Shown here one piece after another: positions 49,646 to 64,000 of a stretch of 64,000 bases of DNA. The stretch is from Ulva prolifera (taxonomy: Eukaryota > Chlorophyta > Ulvophyceae > Ulvales > Ulvaceae): assembly GCA_023078555.1 (NCBI GenBank), contig CM041200.1, forward strand, positions 6,425,361-6,489,360, read 5' to 3'. Positions within the stretch are counted from its first letter, which is position 1; the number at the start of each line of letters is the position of its first letter. The notes below the pieces were generated by a model. That model worked only from the letters and a program-made list of their open reading frames with translations, had not been told where the DNA came from and did no database searches. The translations under genes and the position numbers were made by a program.

Positions 49646-50409
49646 AGCTGCATGCAGTGTGCGCTGTTAGCCCCGGTAATTGGTGCACAGTGCCATGTTG
49701 ATTCGAATTTGATACGAGATTTCGAAATTATGCAAACGAAGACCGTGTCTGTCGTGCAGTTACTTCTTCATAACTCAAAAACACACCCAGATCCATTGAA
49801 TCACTGGAGGCTCGCAGGTCAATTTGTCAATCGTCAGTGAAATTGTATCACATATGCGCGAATTTCACGTACTGCTTTCATATAGGCCACACCTCCTGCC
49901 AATAGCATTCGTGACTTGGACGAGGTCATGTAGGCTGCAACCTTTGCCATGATCAATGAACACAATGTCAGAATGTGGAGAAGTCATGTTCCCCACGTAG
50001 ATTCACAAGCATGAGCGAGTTCTAGCACTGATGCCAAGATCCGGTCAAAGCTGTAACAACCAACCTGCTTCATCCAATTTGGCAGAGTTGTTCGCACGTG
50101 TCGTCCCAGTGTGGTACCTGCAGCCACTAGACGCATGGTCATCATGCACGAAAAAACCGAAAGATCTGAAAGATCGTATGTGTAAGCTGTTGATAATGCC
50201 TTCAGTCCTGAACATCGATGACAGTGGCGTCCGTATCTGATCGAGGTACCAAAGGAGACGAGTTATGTATTGGGCCTACAGCTAATCAGATATCTCGAAA
50301 ATGGGAAAATCGGTTGTAGAAAATACGGCCCACATCCTCGCTGAATTATACAATTATTGATCGCGTGTTAGCTCGTGTCCCTGGAAAAGCGTCTTGCGTG
50401 CGTCCATAC
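49646..50409. other. Intergenic, no gene recognised
   Basis: Downstream of SDA1. Only short frames; no repeat copies. Confidence 0.4.
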
Positions 50410-50661
50410 ATGCTTCGGCAATTCATATTGATCGGGGCCTCCGCCATGATCTTAGGGGCTGGCTATGAAGCAATAAAATATTGGATGTCCGCACCACCGA
50501 AAAAGACAGAAGATTCACCAGCAAAATCGCTTCCCCTCAACAAGCCGGGCGGAGAACAGCAATCAAAACCGTCTTCAGACACTCTCAAGTTCATGGCAGT
50601 GAAACAAGAAGCCTTTGAAAATTGTCGTCGTGTGCTTGGAGTCATCAAACATGTGAGATGA
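50410..50661 (+). CDS. Small single-pass membrane protein, 83 aa (hypothetical)
   Basis: ATG at 50410 starts a frame of 83 residues. The first 26 residues form a membrane segment (MLRQFILIGASAMILGAGYE) followed by a polar Lys/Pro/Ser-rich linker and a charged C-terminal helix (AVKQEAFENCRRVLGVIKHV). This is the layout of small mitochondrial inner-membrane assembly factors, but I recognise no family. No intron is required. It could be a chance ORF; the clean N-terminal membrane segment is the main support. Confidence 0.4.
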   Translation: MLRQFILIGASAMILGAGYEAIKYWMSAPPKKTEDSPAKSLPLNKPGGEQQSKPSSDTLKFMAVKQEAFENCRRVLGVIKHVR

Positions 50662-51360
50662 GGCTTCTCTCGGACTGTAAGGGCGTGGCAATCCCTTGTC
50701 AATTGCCGTTGGCGTCCAGTGACCTGGTGATCGTTTGCGACCTGACGGGTATAGGCCCATGCTGATGACATACCGTGAGTCCGGCCACTCCCGCCTAAAC
50801 TCTGCAGGTGAGCAGAAGTCCTTTTGCATCATCGTATGTCTTGTCCTTGCCGGCAGTTGGACGTGCAACCGTTCGACAATGTCACGTCTGTGAGACTACA
50901 TACTGGGATGTACAGCTCAGCAACCATGCACCAGGCCAGGCAATAACAACTGCTGTGCAAACGGTGTAACTTACACTGTGTAAGTGTGCTGGGGTGGTGT
51001 TACACAGCCACCAATATGTGTGCCTGCATTGCCATGTGCACTATATGTTCTCGTGTGCCCTGATGTTCTCATGTTCAGAACCCATGCTTCATGGAATCAT
51101 TCATCTTCTGAGCAAATCTCAGACCATAGAGCAGAGCATCACGTTTGTAAAGCCGTGATCATGTGGCAAAGAAGTTCGCGCACCATTCGTGTGCTTCCTT
51201 TTGGCAAGTCCCAGCTCAGTGGACTGCGCCAGAATGTAAGCTGCCCACAAGCATGGCTGAAGTACCATCTCATGCTGTCACTTCTCACAGGCACTTGTGG
51301 CACGTGGCAAGCGCCAGTTCAGACCATGCTCGAGCCACCATTTATATATATATACATATA

Positions 51361-51410
<50 letters not shown>

Positions 51411-53870
51411 ACATTGAAATGCACATGTGCGTTGGCATCGATTATCACCGTACACCAGGGGAGTCATGCACAGCCGACCGAGTGGCCCGTAATGACATGG
51501 CCTCGGCCGACAATGGAGCTTTCATCGAGCGTGCTCGAAACCACTGTGCACTGTTTCTTGCAAGTGCCACTGCCATGGAAAGTGATCAGGAGACAGGTGA
51601 GCTGGTGGCTTTTGTTGATGTGCCGGTCGGGTCTTTGGACCGAGCGATTTAATTGCGTTGCTTTGGTCTTGTGCCATGAGATGGCCTGAGACATGCAATC
51701 AATTCCACTACCATTCATCAGCTAACAGTCAGCCTTCAGCGCCATCAGGTGTGCAGTGTTTTCACGGATCTACAAATGGCGAGGCTGCGTTACCTGTGGC
51801 TGCACAAAGTGACCGACTTGTTTTGAACTGGAGAACCTGTGCTCTACTCACGTTCAGTGGACACACTGGTAACCAGGACCGCTGAAGAAGTGGGGATATG
51901 CAGTGCGGGCTGTGCATAAGACCCATCGAAAGGAAGCGTGCCTCCGAGGCCATCTGTGCAGAGGCCATTACAAGCACACATTCTGGCAGAAGTGCAGTTT
52001 CAGCGCTGGTAGATCAGATTATTGTGACCGTTTTCGTGTGTGGTTTTCTTGCATATTAGACGACCTTGATAGATCATCTGCGGAGCAACCTGCGCACTAT
52101 CAACCGAATCACCGCCCCGCTCATTTAAACCAGAGATGAGCAGAATCTGTCTCGAGCTTGCGCTTTTGTGCAGAGCGGCAAAAGGTGCTATGATTGTAAC
52201 ATGCCTGCCCAGTTGGCCGACCAGTCCTGGATCCTGAATCTATCCAAGACTGCATGAGACAGAGTGGACATGTACATTACTTGTGTGTGTATATGCATCC
52301 AGTGCCGTACACTCATACAGCGGTCAAGGGCAGGGTACAACACAAATCGATGCGCTTATGGCAATGGCCGCACAACCGAATGAATATGCCCACACAGCCA
52401 TGCACCACTATCCTCTGTACACAGCTGCTTTCTGCATGCTCTAGAAAGAACCCGTGCAACAGGGGACTGTTATCACCCATCCACCTACGATGTCTTCCAT
52501 GGTCGCATTGCAGCAGCGACATGCCTTCCAGCATGCCCTCTGCCTGGGCTAGATGTGCTTCTGATCTGTGCCACGGGTGTTGATGTGCTATTCCTTAATG
52601 CTGCTGAAGTCGCTAATTGAGTGTGTGGTGAAGCAAACACTGCGCATGGCTGAGGAGCTCCGAAGTCTTACCGGTAGTGGAGGGGCTTGCACCAGTCGGA
52701 TCGAAGTATTGAGTATGAATGGTCTCGATACACCAGTGCTGCTTGCTCGAGTAATATCGTTCAAATGTGTCAAGCACGTCCAGCAAATGAACCTGCAATC
52801 CTGTTTGTCGCTGGAATCAGGTCTGTGGCACCGCTTTGACTTGCAACCAACCACTTTGTGCCTGTTCAGGTAGACCCTTTTCTGCCCAGCCTTCTGCGTG
52901 CCCTGATTGCCCCGGGCAGCGCTCCAGCTGCGCATTGGTTACCTGGAATGAAAGTGATGGCACATGTGCTAAATTCGGCTAGAATCCACTGCCCGCGCCT
53001 CTCGTTGCACCCTGCGGGTTACGGATGGTAGGCGAAAGCGCACAAATCACCCAGGCAGGATCTTCCTGCGACTCAATGGCCCGTTTGGCCTTTGCTATTC
53101 TTCTTCATACATTACTGTTTTAGATCCCTGCTTTCTCCTGCATGTGTAAGGAAGCACTCATGAATGCGCCCCCTTTGACCGTTTACTACCTATTGTCAGA
53201 GTTACTGAGAGCTACATCCCGACCCAACACCACTATCCGCAATTCTGTGCCGTTGACAAGACATGCGGCAGCATTACATGTTGATGGTTCGCACAGAAAT
53301 GTGAGCCTTGCCTTTCATGTCTCTGGTGGCTGCAACCATACATACAAGACCCCTGTATTACAATCCCCCATTTCCTCAACACTCTGTTCCCTACTTCACG
53401 GCTGCAGCACAGGGCATAAACTAGGCATCAGCTAAGCAGTTGTACATCTTCAGCTAGACTGTACAGTAGTCACATGCTGTGGTGCGACACGATTCACACA
53501 AGGCCGCAAGGTGGCTGCAACGCCAGTCATGATCGCACCATGGCGGAGCAGCAGGCTGCCTTGGGTGCCCATTTATGAGCTAATATCCCCTGAAATGCGT
53601 GTTGAGATGAGTGAGCATCTTTCCACTTGCTGCCGTTGGCGACGGGCCTCTGCCGCAGCATCACATCGTCTGCCTTGGCAGAGAGGGCACTCCGACCCCG
53701 GCTGGTACATTGCATGCAGTGCACAAGGCCATACGAGCACCTCTCCGTGCAGCACATCATGCCAAGGTGCCACCCCTTTGCAGCAGCGCGTCCACGAATT
53801 AGACGATCTCAGACTCCCGCTCCCTTCCGACATGCCATCACCACTCACTGGCCATCCATCCTGAGAAGCG
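50662..53870 (+). other. Region with possible exons of an unrecognised gene
   Basis: No known family seen, but two blocks look coding: about 52600-52800 (SLIECVVKQTLRMAEELRSL, then SRIEVLSMNGLDTPVLLARV, leucine-rich) and 52871-52955, which follows a CAG acceptor (VDPFLPSLLRALIAPGSAPA, ending LPGMK before GTGATG). A weaker block lies at about 51430-51650 (ADNGAFIERARNHCALFLAS). They could be exons of one helical or leucine-rich plus-strand protein, but start, stop and joins were not established. Confidence 0.3.
51341..51405 (+). repeat. (TA)n microsatellite
   Basis: About 65 bp of TA repeats interrupted by single C or G positions (TATACATATA, TATATGTATA), followed by TATATGTAGT. Confidence 0.95.
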
Positions 53871-55060
53871 GGCCACCTCTCATTGCCCCACCGCGCCTGC
53901 TCCTGATGATGTCCACTACTTGGTGCGGCAGCCCTTCCCGGCGTGCGGAGTCACCGCAGCCTTCTTGGCCTGTAGCCAGGTCATGTCGTCCTGGCAAGGG
54001 CGTATCATGTCGCCGTGTTTTTTTCGATTTTCGCATGCAATGGTTTGGGGGCTCCATGCGGCGATGGCGTCGATAGGTCGGTTTGCTGAGCAGGGGCTGC
54101 TCGGCTTGGCGGAGAGTGTTTTGGGAGGGGGTTGGACTGGCGGGCTGGAGCTCGCCTGCATTTACTGCGCCTGGCAGCAGCCGGGCAATCTCATGTGTGG
54201 CAGCCCCGGCTGAGCCTGCGGTGGGGAATTCTGAGCAAGTATTACCAGGACACAGTCGGCGAGGCAGGCAGCACCGCAGAAACAGCGAGTAGCTCGAGAA
54301 GGGCCAGCACAGCACAGCAGCCACATCCAGCTTCTCCGCCACACGCCGGCGTATGCACTTTTGTAAGCATGTGCGGGTGTGAGGGGCGACGGCATGTGTG
54401 TTACAAGGACAAAGCAAGCGATGCAGGTAGCACCGCAAGCAAGAACCAGGGGAACCGCACACCACGCAACAAGCCACACGCAGCACACACCAAAACACCC
54501 ACGCAACGGCAGCACCCGCGCCGGCCACAGCCACACAGCCACACAGCCACACACACGCCCACCCCCACCTGCTTGTTCTGCCTTGGCGTTGGCTGTTGCT
54601 CTCCTGCTGCGTGCGCATTGCGTTGTTCGTGCTCTCCCTTTTGGTCCTGGCGGTGCTACCGGCCCCTCCGGCTTTTTCCTTTGTAACACACACGCCCACG
54701 CCCACTTGCCCACCCCCACCTGAACCCCGCCCACCAGCCAGACGGCATGTGTGTGAACGGATGCATGTCTATGGGAGTGTGCATGTGTGCGGGAGTGGGT
54801 GTGCGGAGGTTTTGATGTGCGCCGCGCGGGTTGTGTTGACAGGCTGGTGTGTCTGGGCCAGCTGGGTTCTGCGTCGGCATGGGTGTTCCTGTTCTTGTGG
54901 TGCGCGTGGTCCCTGCGGTGCTACCTGCCTCCCCGATTTTGAGATTTTAGCCCATCACGGGAACACAGAGGACACACCACGTTTGAAGGATGTGCATGCA
55001 GTCGAGTCACCACTATCTCCGTTGAAACCTTGTTGTCGCTCCGAGTGCTTGCACCTGTAG
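53871..55060. repeat. Repeat cluster C: CA-rich with four dispersed-element copies
   Basis: Copies in minus sense at about 54240-54330 and 54398-54450 (TGTGTTACAAGGACAAAG, then GTAGCACCGC), and in plus sense at 54571-54692 and about 54886-54950. The 54571-54692 copy is the longest: GCTTGTTCTGCCTTGGCG, TTGCTCTCCTGCTGCGTG, GTGCTCTCCCTTTTGGTCC, GGCGGTGCTACC, and CTTTTTCCTTTGTAACACAC. It differs from the inverted copy at 3023-3144 at only about two positions by eye. All copies abut CA/CCCA-rich simple sequence. Frames here (such as MCVTKEKAGGAGSTARTK) are translations of the repeat, not genes. Confidence 0.85.
54571..54692 (+). mobile_element. Full-length-like copy of the dispersed CA-tailed element
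   Basis: Reference copy, about 122 bp, with CA-rich sequence on both sides. Its 3' end, CTTTGTAACACACA, is shared by most copies, while the 5' end varies. No tRNA-like A/B boxes were recognised, so if it is a SINE its source gene is unclear; it could instead be the 3' end of a longer non-LTR element. Confidence 0.7.
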
Positions 55061-55159
55061 AACAGCGCCCGGAGAAACCAAACGTGTATTTCTTGGGCAC
55101 AATTTGATAGTGTCATGTTATGGCTATCTGCCAAGAAGTGGCGCGTGCCCGAGTAGTCT

Positions 55160-56104
55160 GTGACGGACTTGCCTAGAAGTAGCTGTGCTTTCACAGCTAC
55201 TTGGCTGCTAGATCTGTCGAGCATGCCTCTGCGAAGATTGTTTGACACTGCTTCATGTTTCGTAGATCCTGTGTGTGGCGTTCATGGCGCTCGAGAAGGC
55301 TGTTCATGTGTCTGCCATGACGGTACCGTTCCAGATGCGAAATAGGACCTCAGCGATCCACGTGGATTTTGCATGCATCGAATGCCTCTAAGGTAATGTG
55401 GCGTCACTTGTCAACTCACTGAACCAGCGCTGTTGTAGGCTGGACAACGGCTACGCAGCAGAGCTCATTCTCAAAGCAGTGGTGTGCCTCCTGGCTACGG
55501 TGCCAATGTCAGGACTGTCATTCTGCTGCTCACGTGATTGGCAAATGGCGTGCTCGACATTGAATTCAGGTGCAACTTGGAAGTCCAGCCTACTCCACCA
55601 GGCAGTGTATCAACACCCCCAAGCCCAGTTGCAGTACCAGGTGAACCACCAGCACCACCTCTACCAACTGGGCCAATCATATTCGATTCACCCAGCTCTT
55701 CTGTCGGCGTACCAGGAAGCTCGAGCCGGCTCCCAAAATCATACTTATATGGAACAGCTGTGGTCCTGCTCCTGCTGGCTTGGTGTATGTGGAGGAGAAG
55801 GCGCCGTCAGTCTGGAGCACGGAATAGGAAACGGAGGAGATCGCAGTGGTCGCCATCAGAAGACAAGTATACATGTGATGGGAATAGTAGCAGCAGCGAT
55901 CTGGACAGCAATGACGAGCAGCCACAGGGTCGTAGGCACAAACGCATAAAACATGCCATAAGCAGGAAGTATGAGTATACGCATCGCTCCGAGCATCAGA
56001 GAACCCATCGAGGTCACAGCAGGCATAAGCGCTCCAAGCATGAGGGTAGCCGGCCTGGTCACAGGCACAGAGGGCACAAAAGCAAGCCGCATGCTAGTAC
56101 ATGA
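55160..56104 (+). CDS. EGF-like single-pass membrane protein with basic cytoplasmic tail
   Basis: Three exons with matching phases: up to 55322, 55439-55481 and 55570-56104. From the ATG at 55223 they give 225 residues; the frame is also open upstream to 55160, so a further 5' exon with a signal peptide is likely. Order of parts: Cys-rich EGF-like segment (CFVDPVCGVHGAREGCSCVC, then HDGW joined across intron 1, and QWCNLE across intron 2); a Pro-rich linker with PPGSVSTPPSPVAVPGEPPA; a membrane segment (SYLYGTAVVLLLLAWCMW) followed by RRRRR; and a roughly 110-residue Arg/His/Ser/Lys-rich tail. The stop-transfer arginines place the tail in the cytoplasm. No kinase domain follows. Function unknown; cell-surface adhesion or sensing is a guess. 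Confidence 0.6.
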
Positions 56105-57590
56105 ATGCAGCGGTACATTGAGGTGGCAGTGCACAGTCAAATGTTTCACATCTGGCCTCGTGCAACAGGATGTGGTAAGAGGCAAAAGCACGTGATTGTG
56201 CGTTGCATGGGAAACGCAACCTCGCAGATAAGAACTGCCGAAGTCTGGTTTCCGGAATGAAGGTGTAGTATTTGGCAGCCAGTCCAGTCGACACGATGTG
56301 ACCTGCAAATTGCAAAAGAATCTTTGGATTGATGCCTGAGCATGTTCGCCGAGTTTGACGCATTGGTGGCGTTACGCTTGGTTCCAGCAGTCTAGCATCG
56401 TGTCTAGCATCAAGTCTGGACTAGGTTGCTGACTGAATAGCTCTGGAGTCAGCTGTTTAAATTGGGTGCACAACGAGATGGGTCAGTGTGTGTCTTGCCA
56501 TGGGCTTTCCTGCAAATGCGCATTCCTGCAAATGCGCACCAGGGTTGGCTGGTGAGAGTGGGATTAACCTCTGATGTGCTCGTTCGAGAGAACCCTACTT
56601 CATTGTCTGCCCGCTGGCCCCAGCCATTTTCATATACTTGATGCCTGCGCCCGGCTGGAACTTGGCAATCTGGGTGTGCCGGGGTGCTACAGCCTACATT
56701 GCTGCTGGCGTCGCCCAGTGCCTTATGCTGCCCTCCGACCCGTGCCTTTTCCTGCTCCTGCCCTACCGCTTCGGCTGCAGGCTGACTTTTCCGTGGATGA
56801 CGGTCGTTATATCGGTGAGTACCTGTGGGCGTCCGGTGTTGTGCCCTGGCCAAGCTACATGTAATTGTGCTCATAATGGAGTGATGTTGAGTTCTTCGGG
56901 GGCTGGCCGAAGCTGGCTCCCTCCATGTTCTGTGGAGTTGCTGAAGTCGTCTTGGCGGCATCGTTGCAACAGTGCAATATGCATGGGTGGAGCTGTGCAT
57001 CCCCCTCGCATTCAGATTCTGAAATAGGTGGTTCTCAGCTGATGCAACGCAGCGGTGGCATGCAATGTCCATGCAGTATGTTTGGCTCGTCACTCTTTGA
57101 GGTCGGGATTAACACGAACCTCGAGACTTCTCTCAGGTGCATGCAGCAGCACTAACGCCACTTCGGGCTCCGTATATGAGCTGCAACAGCAGGGTCCAGT
57201 CTCCCGAGCAATTTCGTCACAACTGTTGGTCGCATTTCCTGTTTGTCTATGTGGTGGTGGATCTTGGGACTGCTTTGTGCACCTCACGAAGTGTCGAGTG
57301 CTGCATATTCATGTTATTCAACATGCATGCACATCTGTGCATTCACATGTTTTCTGATGCATGCTGTCGGTAGATGCGCATGGCTTCAAACATAATGTAG
57401 ATTCTCGATGTTTGGAGGCGTGCTTGAATATGGCAAATCTACGTACATGATCGGCTTTCTTCTTTCGCCAGCCGTTCTGCGCGTGACTTAAACGGCCGTC
57501 TCGAGCTGTCGCAGCGTCGAGAGACCATGAGTTTCCTTGACCTGCTCTATGCTATCTTCTAGAGATTATAATAAATTTTCACTCGTGGTG
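56105..57590. other. Intergenic, no gene recognised
   Basis: About 1.5 kb upstream of BBS2. A 15-bp unit TCCTGCAAATGCGCA is repeated in tandem at about 56508-56539. Frames of 90-214 aa exist on both strands but show no family resemblance. The right end must hold the BBS2 promoter. Confidence 0.4.
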
Positions 57591-62543
<4,953 letters not shown>

Positions 62544-63537
62544 TAGCCATACTTGTGTACATATGGTTATTATGGCTGCAATATCGTGAAGCACAAGGGT
62601 CATGAAAGTCTGCATTGACCCAGCAGTCAGAACTTGTCCCCATGCATGCGCCATCCAAACAGGTCCACTGCGTGAACCCGCATCGCATTGCGCCAGGACA
62701 AACATGCATGACGAGCATGGCAAGGAAACGTGTGGGGAGAAAACGTGACTATGTGCAAGACGCGTCTCCTGGGAAATTGGACCACCTGTATTCAATCAGA
62801 ATGAGTTGCACACAAATCACACAGCAAAGACATCGGCATACTATAGCATGTAATTTCTGACAATTGATGTAAGGCTGGCTGCAGTAACAAGTCAGTGCTG
62901 CTGTGGCACATCAGTGGGTATGCCACCAATTGGGCCGATATACTACTTTAGTACACTATAGTCGGTATTACCACCTTCACATATGAAGTCCTTATTCAGA
63001 TGCTGCACGTGTGTGTCTCGAGCTCTGCCAGCCAATATGACAGACGGTGCACTTGGAACGGACCACCTTCAACCATGTTCTATTGAGTGACATGTAACTG
63101 AGCTCAACGTTGGTGGAGTCATCAATGTTGAACAATGTTTCACATTCAACATCAGAAAGACATCGGCTGTGCAAGACTCGAGAAGCTCTCTCAGATACTG
63201 AGTCCTGGCGGATCCATGGATGTCACAATTGTTACACGATCAAAAATATGTAAAGCAACATTGAAAAAGGACGTTGATTTCGGAATCTTGAGACAGATGA
63301 TCCGTTCATTTCGATCCACAACCACGTGGACTGTTCTGTGCCTGATACTGGCTTCGTTGGATAGCGGCATCGCCGACAGATGATTGCATCTGCAATTGAT
63401 CATACAGTTTTCACTCCACTTAATCCCTGCACAGCAACCCATCATTCACAGCGCTGGCAAGGATTGTTATACCCAGAAGAGTTGTTATGGTCAAGCACTG
63501 ATTCCCGTGAGCACATCGGCACCCTCAAGCGACTATT
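62544..63537. other. Intergenic, no gene recognised
   Basis: Contains the BBS2 3' end on the left and the 3' end of the SR-protein gene on the right (convergent). Frames are short and unlike known proteins. Confidence 0.45.
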
Positions 63538-64000
63538 TCAAAAGGGGATCTTGCACCTTGGCGGGCTTTTGGATACGTCCTTGAACGGGGGAGGCGACGC
63601 TTCACGCTTTGGTGGTGACCTGGAGAGTGAACGGCGTGGGGGGCTGCGATCTCTCATGGGTGCATCGCGCCTGTCGCCACCATCGCGCCGTGGGGAGCGG
63701 CCCCCTGGAGACACGTCATGCCTTGGAGGAGTGTCCCGTCGGGGAGGAGGCGATCGCTGCGCCGAGGAGCGGGGAGGGCTTCGGCGTGGAGGAGGCGACC
63801 TATCACGACGGGGGCTGTAGCTCCGCCTAGCCCCTGGGCTGTAGCTGCGGCGTCGAGGCCCTCCTCCAGCCCTTGGGGCTGGACGATCACTGTCCCGCTC
63901 GCGCCGAACCATCTCTCGAGGAGTTTTCCTATCATCTCGGGACCACTTCACCTGAATGGGATATGCAACATGCTTCAGCAATCAGTTATCTGTGTTTTCC
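63538..64000 (-). CDS. SR splicing factor, SCL30/33-like, C-terminal RS domain (partial)
   Basis: The last exon visible (63538-63951, acceptor CATTCAG) encodes the junction VKWSRDDRKTPREMVRRERD and then an Arg/Ser/Pro-rich domain with YSP, RSPPPRRSPPRSS and PPRHDVSPGGRSPRRD repeats. In plant SC35-like proteins (SCL30, SCL33) the RRM is followed by a similar RKxPxEMRxRER block and then RS repeats, so the RRM should lie just right of the window. SR proteins select splice sites in the nucleus and their RS domains are phosphorylated. The end is uncertain: the frame closes with CKIPF and a stop, but AAG|GTGCAAG just before it could be a donor to another exon. Confidence 0.75.

Noticed and set aside
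54398-54692. Reading 54398-54692 as one intact MITE of about 295 bp
   Set aside because: The facing copies differ in length and divergence, and no short target duplication is visible at the outer edges, so two separate insertions are at least as likely. Kept only as an alternative under findings.
53845-54734. 190-286-aa frames containing a CVTKEKAGGAGSTARTK-like stretch, also seen at 15.8 kb and 3.0 kb
   Set aside because: The shared peptide is only the dispersed element translated; copies are truncated at different points and in both orientations, so it is not a protein family.

Overview
The window is nuclear DNA of a eukaryote, most likely a green alga (Chlorophyta) that still makes cilia. 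The genes are split by GT-AG introns, mostly about 65-600 bp. The cytosolic pyruvate kinase carries the plant-type RGNLG motif, a RING protein belongs to a plant-type family, an SR protein resembles plant SCL30/33, and a RAP-domain protein is present. CFAP58 and BBS2 are ciliary. TGTAA elements, the usual green-algal polyadenylation signal, lie downstream of several stop codons. The species cannot be named from the sequence alone.

Layout, left to right. 1-1554 (-): N-terminal part of FANCD2. 2.3-3.5 kb: a repeat cluster with a 34-base G run and a (GT)n tract. 4867-8718 (-): complete CFAP58 in 11 exons, head-to-head with MCM10 (9229-11201, +). 11416-15377 (-): a WD40/DUF2415-like protein. 15.7-15.8 kb: a short mobile-element copy flanked by 14-bp direct repeats. 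17126-20227 (-): plant-type pyruvate kinase with an unusual insertion, then a 61-aa tail-anchored ORF. 21.3-23.1 kb: second repeat cluster. 23540-29383 (-): VPS54 with a long acidic tail. About 30.15-36.15 kb (+): a large RAP-domain protein. 37015-37469 (-): RPAC2 (AC19), the small RNA polymerase I/III subunit. 38367-39366 (+): RING E3 ligase. 39781-41592 (-): an unrecognised protein with three copies of a W-G-x-x-I-D-P-like motif. 42136-44500 (+): a telobox-type Myb protein. 45413-49645 (+): SDA1. 53.9-55.0 kb: third repeat cluster. About 55.16-56.10 kb (+): EGF-like single-pass membrane protein. 57591-62543 (+): complete BBS2 in nine exons. 63.5-64.0 kb (-): RS domain of an SCL-type SR protein.

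The genes are unrelated housekeeping functions: DNA replication and repair, Golgi retrograde tethering, ribosome biogenesis, RNA polymerase, glycolysis, splicing and organelle RNA. Added to these are two conserved ciliary genes and perhaps a third. There is no operon logic, but two or three head-to-head pairs could share promoters. The most unusual things are: a CA-tailed dispersed repeat family with near-identical copies 51 kb apart; a 34-nt intron in BBS2, with other very short intron candidates; two GC-AG intron candidates; lineage-specific extensions of VPS54 and pyruvate kinase; and several lineage-specific proteins. Exon edges given below were set by eye from splice motifs, reading phase and family similarity recalled from memory. 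No alignment was run.
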